NCBI GenBank assembly: GCA_026770615.1
Contig: MU631329.1
Location: forward strand, 194,903-210,289
Length of the DNA: 15,387 bases
Origin: Pavlovales sp. CCMP2436
Lineage: Eukaryota > Haptophyta > Pavlovophyceae > Pavlovales
Reading direction: 5' to 3'
Of the stretch, positions 7,026 to 15,387 are shown piece by piece. The notes below the pieces were generated by a model, which saw only the letters and a list, made by a program, of their open reading frames with translations, had not been told where the DNA came from and made no database searches. The position numbers and the translations under genes were made by a program. How positions within the stretch are numbered: the stretch's first letter is position 1; every line of letters starts with the position of its first letter.

Positions 7026-7672
7026 GAGCGGATTAAAATCCTGAATGGCGTCACGTCGTTTGTTAGATTGCGTATCCAAAAAGAGCTGTTCGGTTTGAGA
7101 AAACATCTGTGGACGCAGTACGCGGTCACCATGAAGGAGTAGATCTACAACAAAACCATGTTCAAGCGCGCCGCGTCCATGTCCTCGCAGGGCCCCAGGC
7201 ACTTCTGCGCCAGGGCTGCATTCTAAGGCGCATCCTGGAATAAGACTGAAGTCGGTGACGTGATTTGTTATATATATATCATTTTTGTAAAACATGCCCG
7301 CAGCCTCCCGCAACACGTCCAGGAGCAGTTGAATCTACGCAGACCGGAGATCGTACGTGACCCTATGGAAAAAACCTTGACCACCGGCTAATCCGTAATG
7401 TTTGGCCAATAGAAGCGCAAGCAAAGTACGGGCCACCTCACTTCGGACCAAATCAGGCAGCATGGATGAACGATAACTTGCTCCATAGCATCGCCACATG
7501 CGTAGGCAAAGATGTGGTTCTGCTGATCATGAGACTGGAGTAGGGGCAAGTGCATAAATTCATATCTATATACCGCGCAGAGCCTTTGAACAGCCTCTAG
7601 CCATACAGCGCAAACGGGAACGGGTGGACAGCCCGGCCTGGAGCTAACGTAAGATCCTACTCGAGCTTATAG
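7026..7672 (+). pseudogene. Decayed plus-strand gene, unknown (possible transposon-borne protein)
   Basis: One frame reads IKILNGVTSFVRLRI, KELFGLRKHLWTQYAVTMKE, then a TAG (7140), IYNKTMFKRAASMSSQ, a TAA (7224), and later LPQHVQEQLNLRRPEIVRD to a TAA (7389). A shift of frame then gives VWPIEAQAKYGPPHFG, AAWMNDNLLHSIATCVGKD, a TAG (7541), ISIYRAEPLN, a TAG (7598), and a stop at 7670. Long protein-like stretches broken by at least five stops and one frameshift indicate a dead gene of 210 or more residues. The W..(D/N)xLL..IA...GKDVVLL pattern is faintly like the C-terminal half of OTU-type proteases, sometimes carried by large eukaryotic transposons, but this is a guess. An open frame just upstream (ending at 6988, with YITLVEQFGPGCLVLCG) may belong to it. 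Confidence 0.5.
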
Positions 7673-8549
7673 CAGAGTCGCGCAACGGAGGAAGGATGAT
7701 ATGCGTAATCTCCAGCGATGAAGGCAAGACACACTTTGAAGCAACAGTGGGCAGTCTGACCCAAGGATAAGAAGCCGGAAATTAAGACGGACGAAACCAA
7801 AACGGCGAGGGGAGAGGAGAGGGGGAGGTGAGAGCAAGGGTGTGGGCGTGGTGTTGAGATGGGAACGGTGGCGGCGGCAGCCGCAGCAGCTTGAGAGAAG
7901 AAAACGGCAAGCTGTGGTAAAAGTCGAAAGTGGGCGGCTGGGGCGAGAACGACAGCGGCACATGGAAGGCGGCGGCGGCGGCGACAATGTGGCAAGGACA
8001 TCGGCGTGTCCGGCAACTCAACGATCTAATTTTTTCCAGTGGTGGTCACGAAGCTCAGGTGCAGCTGAGGACCTGCTGAAACGGCGGATTCACTTGCGAA
8101 AGTGACGTCGTTATGAACCGACGACGATGAGAGGACTCGAGCGGAATAAATTATGAATCATATATTATAACTATATTACTATGATCACGCTACACGCTCC
8201 TAGTGGGGCGGGCGCACTGACATCTCCCGCAATTTCTCACTCAGAGGCATGACACACAAGGCGTGCAACGAATGGCGAGCAGCTGCATTGCAAGCTGCCT
8301 TCGCAAGGTGCCATTTCAGGCCACGGCATGCAATGACGGCGATGCAATGACGGACTGCGATACTGTATGAACGTGACTGCCCCGCGTGCAATTGGCGAGC
8401 CTGTGAACTCGCGGTGTGCAGCAGTGGAGGAAAAAGTGCGTACTGACCTTCAGGAGGTGCGGGCGTGCTGCCTTCAGAGGCGCAGCTAAAGCTGCTTCTC
8501 CTTGGTCTGCATCTTCGGAGGCGGCTGGGATGCATAATATTCGTAGATG
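7673..8549. other. Unassigned stretch with purine-rich tract
   Basis: Between about 7800 and 7990 the plus strand is strongly purine-rich with GGC repeats. The overlapping frames on both strands are low-complexity and give no believable protein. The remainder is the 3' flank of the Pro-rich glycoprotein gene; no clear polyadenylation signal was identified. Confidence 0.4.
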
Positions 8550-9706
8550 CTACTTCTTCTCCTTCTCGGCCTTGGGGGGCTTCTCGGCCTTGGGGGGCTT
8601 CTCCTCGGTCTTATATAGCGGGCTGGGCGGCGGTGAAGGCAGCGGAGTCGGCGGTGGCGGCGGGGGCGGACTCGGCGGAGGTGGCGGCGGGCTCTGCGAT
8701 GTGCTTGACGGAGGGCTCGGCGGCGGAGACGGCGACAGCGGCGAAGGCGGCGGCGGGCTCGGTGGCGGGCTCGGAGGCGAGGCTGGGGGTGCGCAGGAGT
8801 CGCAGAAGCAGAGGCGCCTCTCGTACAGCTGCGCCCCGGCACACGTCGTACTCGAGACGGGGCCTGACAAGAAGGAGCAAACGTTTGACGGATCGACACA
8901 CGGCGGGATGCCGACAACATTGATGAGCTCATCGGTCGAGGAGCAAGTGACCTCGACAGTTGCCATCGCATCTATGATCTCGTCTGCGGTCCTGATTTTG
9001 TTGAGCGTGTCTGCGTCGCACGTCCCACCGACGCCAGCGCAAACAGTGTCACAGTCTTGGTTGTAGTCGCCGAGCACGTACTTCGCACACTCCGGCGGCG
9101 GCGGCGACGGTGGCGGCGGGCTCGGCGGCGGTCTTGGAGGGGGCGGCGACGGCGGGCTCGGCGGTGGGCTCGGCGGCGGTGGCGACGGTGGCGACGGCGG
9201 CGGCGGCGGTTCGGTGATGGCGATGGCGGCGGCGGCGACGGGCTTAGAAGGGGTGGCGACGGCGACGGCGGTGACGGCGACAGGCTTGGCAGTGGGCTCG
9301 GCGGCGGGCTCGGCGGCGGTGCTGGGGATGCGCAGGAGTTGCAAAAGCAGAGGCGCCTCTCGCATAGCTGCGCCCCAGCACACGTCGTGATCGAGGCGGG
9401 GCCTGACAAAAAGAAGCAAACGTTGAATTGATCGACACACGGCGGGATGCCGACGACATCGATGAGCTCATGAGTCGAGGAACACGTGACGTCGACAGTT
9501 GCCATCGCATCTATGACCGCGTCCGCGGTTCTGATCGTGTTGAGCGTGTCCGCGTCGCACGTCCCACCGACGCCAGCGTAAACGGTGTCGCAGTCTTGGT
9601 TGTAGTCGCCGAGCACGTACTTCGCACACTCCGGCGGCGGCGGCGGCGGCGACGACGGCGGCGACGGCGGCGGCGGGCTTGGCGGCGGGCTTGGGGGAGA
9701 TGGCAC
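8550..9706 (-). CDS. Ser/Pro-rich cell-wall-type glycoprotein with two tandem Cys-rich domains (frameshifted)
   Basis: Reading leftward: a PSPPPSPPPPS linker (from about 9706), Cys-rich domain 1 (from ECAKYVLGDYNQDCDT to RRLCFCNSC, about 9633-9335), a Pro/Ser linker, domain 2 (same start, ending RRLCFCDSC, about 9095-8795), another Pro/Ser linker, and a basic tail with tandem PPKAEK ending at a TAG (8550-8552). The architecture resembles algal extracellular hydroxyproline-rich glycoproteins; such domains likely form disulphides outside the cell. Domains 1 and 2 lie in different frames. A -1 shift (or two extra bases) near 9210-9211, in a GGC-repeat linker, would join them. Domain 1 has Tyr (CDTVYAG) where domain 2 has Cys (CDTVCAG). 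No ATG precedes domain 1 in frame. The same frame further upstream reads a signal-peptide-like ATLATLSATASAYA, so the true start is probably in an upstream exon or disrupted. An ATG at 9776 is in another frame. Confidence 0.65.
8570..8603 (-). repeat. Short tandem repeat coding PPKAEK
   Basis: The plus strand shows CTTCTCGGCCTTGGGGGG twice in a row. On the minus strand it codes the repeated PPKAEK of the Lys-rich C-terminus. Confidence 0.8.
8761..9639 (-). repeat. 539-bp tandem duplication of the Cys-rich domain
   Basis: Positions 8761-9100 align with 9300-9639 at a constant offset of 539 bp. The offset is not a multiple of three (179 codons plus 2), which is what puts the two domain copies in different frames. 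The domains remain very similar at both DNA and protein level, so the duplication or its homogenisation is fairly recent. Confidence 0.85.
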
Positions 9707-9776
9707 AGCATAAGCGGAGGCCGTCGCCGAAAGTGTCGCAAGCGTGGCAGAACAGAGAGTAGCTTGGCGTCGGCAT

Positions 9777-10389
9777 GTTGGGCGCCGATGCGGTCCGAGA
9801 CGGCGCAGGGAGCGTGTTGCGGTTGGGGTCCGAGTTGGGGCCGAGCGTGTGGTGCGGGTCAGGGGTGAGGGCGGGTTTTGGGAGTGTACAAACTGAGTGC
9901 CAAAATGGGGGGGAACAAAACCTGGAAATGCTAAATTTGGAAAACCTGGAAAGCTAAATTTGGTGAGTCACACGAATCCGCAGCAGGCTCGTCAAACAAG
10001 CACGCATTAATCACGGACAAGCCCGTCATATCCATGAACGAAAATCACCCACGCACAATACGCTCATCTACCAAACGGGCTTTTGCGACCATCCAGTCAC
10101 CCACGCTGACACACCACTTGGGAGGCAAGAAACCCAAAATCAAATATAAGCCAGCAAACTCAAAGTTGCCAAAACACAATCATGAGCCAGCAAGCCCGCG
10201 ATTTCCCGCATCCCAAAGCCCTGCGCCCGAGGCCCACCCCCGTCAAGGGGTGGGATAGACTGGGCCAGCAGACAAGCCGCGTATATTTGCGATTTCTGTC
10301 GGGGCAAGAGTCGCAATATATGTGATACAGGCTAGTGAAGAAGTAATGTTTTGTGAGTCGCGCAGGTGTGCCGCGCTCGCAGACGGTGC
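9777..10389. other. Unassigned stretch with a small tandem duplication
   Basis: Contains a tandem duplication of about 22 bp at 9919-9963 (CCTGGAAA-GCTAAATTTGG twice). No supported gene. One plus-strand frame at the right end reads AAYICDFCRGKSRNICDTG before a stop, which could be a degenerate zinc-binding tail but is too short to call. Confidence 0.4.
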
Positions 10390-10599
10390 TGCATTTCAGA
10401 CGACGCGAGGGAGAGCAGTGGAGGTCGGTCAGCGCGTCAGTCGAGCGTCGTCAGTCGTCGATCGTCGTGTGTCTGAACTGATCAGCGGTGGGAACGGTAT
10501 CCGTGTGCTCGGGGTGAATCCCTGGATCTGAGTATTTTTCAACACTGAAATCCAGTGAGATCCTCTCGGGGACGGACGTTTAACTAGAAACCTACACAC
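10390..10599 (+). repeat. Dispersed repeat R2, copy 1
   Basis: Aligns along its length with 12996-13200. Shared blocks include CGAGGGAGAG, GGTCAGCGCGTCAGTC, ATCCGTGTGCTC, GAGTATTT and GGGGACGGACGT. A run of CGTC repeats is present. It has no coding capacity and no recognised snRNA or SINE box. Confidence 0.7.
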
Positions 10600-11029
10600 T
10601 ACACAAACCCTGGCCGCGAACCCTGGCCGCATGTCGCTCGGTACCGGCAGCGTCGCTTGGCCTCCGGGTGGGTGCAGGTGTAGCAGCGCACCGCCCGCAG
10701 GTTGCCCGGCCAATCTCTGCCGCATCTCCTCCGGCAGCCACATCTCAGATCCAAGAGTGAGGCCCCGCGGCGAGGGCCGGCGTCCGCGTGCCGTACTGTG
10801 GGAACGCTATATTGAGGGAGTCCGTGGGAAGCTGCCGCCCTCCTTCGACGGCCGCAGGCCCGCCCGCATCTGCCGTCACAGCGCCCGCGGCGTCGTGCGC
10901 CGATTCTGTGACGAGCCCCCCCGGCGATTCATGCGTCGTGCGGGTGGCCAAACGGGGACCGGTCAGCTGAGGCTCCTGCGTGTCGGATAGATCCGACATG
11001 GCTGCGTGTTTGCGAGGAAGTTCCCGCAT
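10600..11029 (-). pseudogene. Broken minus-strand coding region with Cys-rich motif
   Basis: An ATG at 11029 opens a frame through MSDLSDTQEPQLTG to a stop at 10745. Overlapping that stop in another frame is MWLPEEMRQR (from 10743), and a further shift near 10713 continues DWPGNLRAVRCYTCTHPEAK then RRCRYRATCGQG. The last segment has Cys spacing C-x2-C-x7-C-x5-C, a plausible metal-binding motif. Joined over the shifts it reads like one protein, suggesting a decayed gene or small unseen introns. Family unknown. Confidence 0.35.
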
Positions 11030-11078
11030 TAAGGTACGGGTAGGTCCTTAAAACGTTTGTCAGCTCGACGAAACAAAT

Positions 11079-11098
11079 GAAGGCGATGCGTCGCCTTC
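11079..11098. repeat. 8-bp-arm hairpin
   Basis: GAAGGCGA and TCGCCTTC flank a TGCG tetraloop exactly. It lies 50 bp downstream of the ATG of the preceding fragment on the other side, in otherwise unassigned sequence. Confidence 0.7.
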
Positions 11099-11140
11099 GT
11101 TCTATGAAATGAGGCCGTTCTATTGGCCCGCCGTAAAAGG

Positions 11141-11232
11141 TAATCCCCCCCTCAAAAACGCAAAACCACAAAAATGCAAAAACGTGGTTCCGAACAAGTG
11201 AGTTGTTCCTAACCGCGTTTGGGGGGGGGATT
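11141..11232. repeat. 92-bp foldback with C7/G8 ends
   Basis: TAATCCCCCCCTC..AACGC (11141-11161) pairs with GCGTTTGGGGGGGGATTA (11215-11232). Inside are ACCAC/GTGGT and GAACAA/TTGTTC (11192-11208) foldbacks. A third ACAATCCCCCCCTC lies at 11287-11299. It may be a small MITE; no target duplication is clear. The 11233-11584 sequence to the right holds no clear gene and may be the 5' flank of the following relic. Confidence 0.55.
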
Positions 11233-11584
11233 AGAAAGTCGTCGTTTCTAAGCATTTTCATAGCTGCACTTATTGGAAAGAACGCACAATCCCCCCCTCG
11301 AACTTGCTCAAACGCGATGCGATTCCGAACCGAGCTGAATTTTATTTAAGTATTGTTCAGTCTCGACTTCATTTTCAGCAGTTCTTCGTTTTTAGCAGGA
11401 ACAACGCGCTGTCTCGCGCGCTGTCGCGTGAGTTGTCGTGCACAGCGGGTTGCACAATACTGCTTGGTGATGGGCGCGTAGTCGCGAGGGCCATTCGCCC
11501 TTCCGCTTCTCTCTCCGCCCGCCTCAGTTCAGCCTCTGCTGCTCACATATACCAGTGGCAGTCGTCGATAAAGATACTCTGTCA

Positions 11585-12364
11585 CAGTTGACGCTCGGCT
11601 CGGGCGCCTTCAGGTGCGCGGCTGGCGGCAAGTACGGTCTCGCGGCGAAGCCCACCAGGTGGACTCTCAGTGATGTCCGAGTGATGAAGGAGGGGCATTT
11701 GGCCAGGCGACCGCGCGGGCCCCCAACCACTTGAGCAAGACTTCGGAAACCACTCACGGGCGTGCGTGGCACGGCGGGAAGACGGTTCACACCAAGACCG
11801 TCGAGGCCAAGCTCGAGCAAGCGCACCGAGGTCTACTTCCACCTTCACTTTTTCGGAGATGCCGACCTCATTAAGCGCGAGCTGATCGACGCGTGCTCGC
11901 TGACTGCACTATGAGCTCGATGTGGCCTGCTCAGCGAGGTGCTCGAATTCGACGGAGGCCGGCAGAGGCGAGCGCAGCCGCCACTTCATTGACCGGTGCG
12001 GACACGCATGGAAAGCCTGTATGGATCTATGTCGCTGCACACCATGGTGCAGCAGAAGGCCCAGCGGCGCGATACGCTAGCCGCGACGTAGGCGCAGAAA
12101 GATGCGGCTAAGGCGCCGCGCGAGCAGAAAAAGCAGAAGGAGGCCGCCAAGCTCGCTGAGCTCGAGAGTAAGTTCGTGCTGTGCGAGACCGTGTACGCAT
12201 GTGGCGTCGCGCCGTGCGAGATAGCAAAGGTGAAGCGCTGCCCGACGTGCCGCACGATCGCCGAGTCTGGCCGTGCTTGCGGGAAGGTGAGCTATGCTCT
12301 GCAGCGCTTAGTAGGGCCCTGGCAGAGGTCAGACCCTACTACAGCAGCGCCCGCGGCTGAGTAA
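11585..12364 (+). pseudogene. Decayed gene with coiled-coil and Cys-rich tail, unknown family
   Basis: Protein-like segments run in order through three frames: QLTLGSGAFRCAAGGKYGLA and WTLSDVRVMKEGHLARR (stop at 11732), LSKTSETTHGRAWHGGK, TEVYFHLHFFGDADLIKREL (TGA at 11912), GLLSEVLEFDGGR, SRHFIDRCGHAW, MESLYGSMSLHTMVQQKAQ (from 12008), a TAG at 12089, a Lys/Ala/Glu-rich helix (AAKAPREQKKQKEAAKLAEL), then a Cys-rich end (VLCETVYACGVAPCEIAK, RCPTCRTIAESGRACGK) to a TAA at 12362-12364. At least three stops or frameshifts interrupt about 260 codons. The C-terminal Cys/Lys motif suggests metal or nucleic-acid binding, and I infer a former transposon or repeat-family protein. No family assigned. 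Confidence 0.6.
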
Positions 12365-12995
12365 TGCGGCCCGGCTTAAAGTACAACACTATATGCCTTG
12401 TAGAACAAATGTGTGTAGTACAGCAAGCGTACTTATAGCAGAATTACCCGCACTACGGTGGCTTATTGGCTCTGTGCTAAAAATTAAGTACAATTTTTCA
12501 AAATCTACTAAAATTATATATATATATAGCGGCTCAGCATGGTTTGACAGCAGCTGTTGTGATGAAAGTACGACTCGGTGGACCGCTAAGGATCGCGGGA
12601 GGCCATTGATTTACGATCTGGGCCTCGGACACAGCCCAGCTAACACTATGACAAGGCCAGATATTTACTTTTAAACATCGACGGCCAACAAAAAACCGTT
12701 GTGTGACGGCCAGAAAAAAAACGAAATGGCAACATCGTGATAAAATTGAAGTCGAGACTGTATGCCATAATTAATTTCGGGGGAACAAAACGAACCGCGT
12801 TTTTTTCAATGATAGTTCTATACCGATGCTATATTCAATTCATAATTTATTTAGCTCGAGGCGCCGAACTATTATTGAAATCGGTAAAGAAGGGGTACGT
12901 ACGCGTGGATTGCTTCATGCCGTCAAACGCGAGCCCGGAGAGATTGCCGATGATACCCTTAGACGCGGAATAATCAAGAACGTCGGCAATCACTC
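12365..12995. other. Unassigned stretch between relic gene and repeats
   Basis: Holds a short (TA)n run near 12515-12528 and A-tracts near 12690-12720. A plus-strand frame at about 12850-13005 reads TIIEIGKEGVRTRGLLHAV then KREPGEIADDTLRRG, which is protein-like but unsupported, and it runs into repeat R2. Confidence 0.4.
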
Positions 12996-13200
12996 CATTT
13001 TGAGACGAGGGAGAGGCAGCAGTGGGCGGTCAGCGCGTCAGTCAGAGAGTCGTCGATTGACGTGTGTTTTCTGATCAGCATTAGCTGTGGGGACGGGATC
13101 CGTGTGCTCTGCAAAGATCCCTCGATCCGAGTATTTCTCAAGACTTGCGTCAGGTGGAGATCTATCAGGGGACGGACGTATTTTTAGATATTTACACACA
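12996..13200 (+). repeat. Dispersed repeat R2, copy 2
   Basis: The partner of 10390-10599, same strand. It ends GGGGACGGACGTATTTTTAG, a block shared with the diverged copy near 1060-1090. It lies 24 bp upstream of MITE copy B. Confidence 0.7.
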
Positions 13201-13224
13201 TGCCCGACTGTCACATGCAAGGGA

Positions 13225-13377
13225 TCGTAGGCAATAAGAAACCGTCGTGTTAAGAAACTGAGCCTCGTTTTTTAGCCCTTCAATAGTAATTTTAACCAAA
13301 AATTAACCATTATTTGTATGTAATTTGCTAAGAAACTCAGCCTCAGCCTCAAACCCCGCCATTCTTATTGCCCGCGA
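13225..13377. mobile_element. 154-bp MITE family, copy B
   Basis: Ends TCGTAGGCAATAAGAA (13225-13240) and TTCTTATTGCCCGCGA (13362-13377) are inverted repeats with two mismatches. Length, internal AAGAAACTGAGCCTC/AAGAAACTCAGCCTC pair and A/T-rich core match copy A at 6522-6675, with roughly four-fifths of bases the same by eye. Confidence 0.8.
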
Positions 13378-13467
13378 TCTCCTGTAGACAGAAACTTCAT
13401 TCCGATGGCATCACAATGAACAGAATTTCCGAAGTGAAGGTACTTTCGACCAAAAATACCCCCCTTC

Positions 13468-14317
13468 AAAAAAAGCCTCGATCCATCAGAACCTCCTCAA
13501 TAACTAATTAAATATTACAAGCTAAATGCATATTTTAATTTAAATAAGTTTCTTATTGAATAGGCAGATTTCTAGGAGGTACCAATATGCACAAATCAGT
13601 GGGCACTCTGGCCGGCGTGGGGAGCGAGCGACACTTTTGCTTATAGCCTCCTGCGTGGCCAAGGTGCAGGTGATATCGCTCGTCGAGTCCCCGATGGCAA
13701 GCGGCCTTTCGGCGAGCGGCTCAGTCTCGAGCGGCAGCGACAGAGGGTCAGCGTCTGCACCATGCTGAAATTTTCGAATGTTTCTGCAGTGAATTGACCA
13801 GGTCATAATAGGCCAATCGACTAGACCCCTGAGCCTATTCAATAGGTTTTCAAACCTATTTAATAGGATGGGTTAGGCACGCTGTAGTCGACGAGCCGCG
13901 CGGCGGGGACCTAGAGTCACCACACATCACCATGGACAGGACCACATGGGGATATCCAGCAATCAATCAGGTTGACGATGCGGTCCAGTATGATCTCTTG
14001 AAATCATTATAAAAAATACAGAAATTTCAGCATAGGGGCCAAATTTTGGGCATGTGGGCGCACGTGCCAGTAGCTTGCTAGCGCGTCGACGCGGACCTGC
14101 TCTAAGCGGAGGGGGGCTTGGCGTGGTGTGTGGGATAGCCTAGACACCCCCAGGTGTGTTTGGCTTACCCCTTGTGCAGAGCGCCCTCTGACACGCACCT
14201 ATCGGTCCACCCTGGGATTTTCCTGTTGGATAGAAATCTTTATTTATTTAAATTCGATTTAATTCGTAATATTTAAATTGTTATTGAGGAGGTTCTGATT
14301 GGCCAAGGCTTTTTATT
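13468..14317. mobile_element. 850-bp inverted-repeat element
   Basis: TCAGAACCTCCTCAATAAC at 13486-13504 is exactly inverted at 14280-14298. Similarity continues outward (AAAAAGCCT..CCA) and inward for about 50 bp of A/T-rich sequence, giving arms of roughly 70-85 bp. The interior (13560-14230) is GC-richer and may be captured host DNA. A minus-strand frame there reads PLSLPLETEPLAERPLAIGD and a plus-strand one LLLIASCVAKVQVISLVE; neither is convincing. No transposase and no clear target duplication. Confidence 0.75.
13834..13867. repeat. 16-bp-arm hairpin made of two 13-bp palindromes
   Basis: CCTATTCAATAGG (13834-13846) and CCTATTTAATAGG (13855-13867) are each palindromic around a central base, and together form a 34-bp foldback with one mismatch. 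Related sites occur at 13552-13564 and 14591-14603. Confidence 0.75.
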
Positions 14318-15088
14318 TGCTTCTTGAGACCCAACATTCCAAGGCTCAGCTCCAGTGATGCACGAAATAGAGACCACTGGCAGTGCAGTGCGCACCCATT
14401 CTATTGCATAGGTTTGGATAGGATACGTCCCAGGGGTCTAGCCGTAATGGAAGGTTGCGTCGTTGATTCGTTAGAATCTGATTGATTCCTGGCTATCACT
14501 ATGTCGTGGCTTGCGCAAGGCCTTGTGCGGTGCCCTTGGGTGTACGACGCACGGTGCGTTGGCTACAGCGTCAGCGTGCCGCGAACGCAGCCTATTAAAT
14601 AGCCGCCGTGAATGAATAAAACACGACAACCGATTAGCATTTTATCGACCAACGCAGGTTGAATCACCTTCAGACATCCGCAGAGTACAGGTGTATTAAT
14701 ATCCAAACTATTGTCCGTGCTCCCAAGGTATTTACTGGACCTAAGCTTTGAGGACAACGCTTATGCCCAGGGCGGACCTTTCTCGATAAACTACGCATAA
14801 ATGATACCGTCAGCTGCCGCTGTATGTGGTGTGAGTTTAAGTTATCGTGCAAGGCTGCATTTCAAAATAATTTTAATATTTTGAGGCCCTGCCTGCTCAT
14901 ATTATTATTTATTGACAATTCAGTGAATATACTCATTATAATATTTTAATTTTGTAGCTAGGTGCAGATTTAAGATTAGTTCTGAATTTGGCTGCGCATT
15001 TATCAGTGATTCAACATCGCTGTCCACCTAGACAGCCTTAATCACCCGGAGTCGTGCACGGCTGCGAAATGCTCACTCATCGCCACCT
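14318..15088. other. Unassigned stretch
   Basis: No gene or clear repeat. 14399-14441 carries an imperfect inverted match to 13821-13867 (CTAGACCCCTG and a CCTAT..ATAGG-like site). 14860-14960 is very A/T-rich. Short open frames on the minus strand near 14560-14850 have no support. Confidence 0.4.
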
Positions 15089-15387
15089 CACTCGCGCACG
15101 GTAGGCCACACAGCGGGCACTCGCAACGGCTGAGAGTTGGCGGGGGTGGGGGTGAGGGCGGCGGGAGGGGGGGAGGGGGTGTTCGAAATCAAATATTAGA
15201 ACACAGTCCAAAATATAAAACACACATTTTCACTCGCGCACAGCATGGACTCGCAACGGCTGAGTGTTGGTTGGGTGGTGGTGGTGGGGGGTGTTAGAAA
15301 ACGAATATTAGAACAAAACACAGAACACACATTTTCACTCGCGCACAGCGGGAACTCGTAACGGCTGAGTGTCGGTGGGGGTTGGGG
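15089..15387 (+). repeat. G-rich minisatellite running off the right edge
   Basis: Three units begin CACTCGCGCACAG/G at 15089, 15231 and 15336 (142 and 105 bp apart). Each continues with ACTCG-AACGGCTGAG, a G/T-rich tract of variable length, then TTAGAA-CA..ACACACATTTT in the two complete units. Length variation comes mainly from the G-tract and an extra segment in unit 1. Confidence 0.85.

Noticed and set aside
8565..8600. Resemblance to the 5' end of U2 snRNA (TTCTCGGCCTT)
   Set aside because: The match is short, tandemly repeated, and explained by the PPKAEK coding repeat; no further U2 sequence follows.
8416..9868. Long plus-strand and alternative minus-strand open frames rich in Gly or Arg over the Pro-rich gene
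   Set aside because: They are mirror readings of GGC-type linker repeats; only the minus-strand frames with matching Cys-rich domains give coherent protein.
10034..10258. 74-codon open frame starting at 10034
   Set aside because: Composition follows a CCAGCAA-rich low-complexity stretch and no domain or splice context supports it.
4236..12091. Several in-frame TAG codons in otherwise protein-like segments, suggesting TAG reassignment
   Set aside because: TAA and TGA interruptions and multiple frameshifts occur in the same relics, and the Pro-rich gene appears to end with TAG, so decay is the simpler reading.
14563..14852. Two minus-strand open frames near 14563-14852
   Set aside because: Short, without codon or splice support and without recognisable features.
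15089..15387. Possible CRISPR array
   Set aside because: Units are over 100 bp, vary in length, and differ mainly by G-tract expansion rather than unique spacers.

Overview
The window looks like a gene-poor nuclear segment of a eukaryote, most likely a unicellular alga. Signs of this are a GC-rich spliced gene with GT-AG introns in more AT-rich sequence, a serine/proline-rich cell-wall-type glycoprotein with cysteine-rich domains, several families of inverted-repeat transposons, decayed coding sequence, microsatellites and minisatellites. No prokaryotic operon, ribosome-binding-site pattern, tRNA or rRNA was seen. The lineage (haptophyte, stramenopile, dinoflagellate or green alga) cannot be settled from sequence alone.

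Layout. 1-270: short repeats and G-tracts. 271-2055 (minus strand): the start of a secreted-type protein gene with three visible exons joined by phase-0 introns; it runs off the left edge. Its second intron (394-1403) carries three extra copies of the start of exon 3, a hairpin repeat, a copy of a dispersed repeat and a 30-base poly(A). 2144-5028: a 2.9-kb transposon with roughly 300-bp terminal inverted repeats, broken captured genes on both strands, a 28-bp-arm palindrome, and a nested 155-bp MITE with an 8-bp target duplication. 5029-6521: mostly unassigned, with a second copy of the hairpin and three weak candidate exons. 6522-6675: copy A of a 154-bp MITE. 7026-7672: a decayed plus-strand gene. 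7673-8549: nothing assigned. 8550-9706 (minus): a Pro/Ser-rich glycoprotein gene with two tandem Cys-rich domains and one frameshift. 9777-11580: dispersed repeat copy, a broken minus-strand Cys-rich coding fragment and foldback sequences. 11585-12364: a broken plus-strand gene ending in a Cys-rich tail. 12365-14317: dispersed repeat copy, MITE copy B and an 850-bp inverted-repeat element. 15089 to the end: a G-rich tandem repeat running off the right edge.

Two genes look potentially functional: the secreted-type gene at the left, whose 5' flank is the outer end of the large transposon (which supplies a TATAAAAG in the right orientation), and the Pro-rich glycoprotein gene, intact only if its frameshift is an assembly error or lies at an intron. 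The rest is mainly a record of transposition and gene decay. No defence system, biosynthetic cluster or other multi-gene system was recognised.
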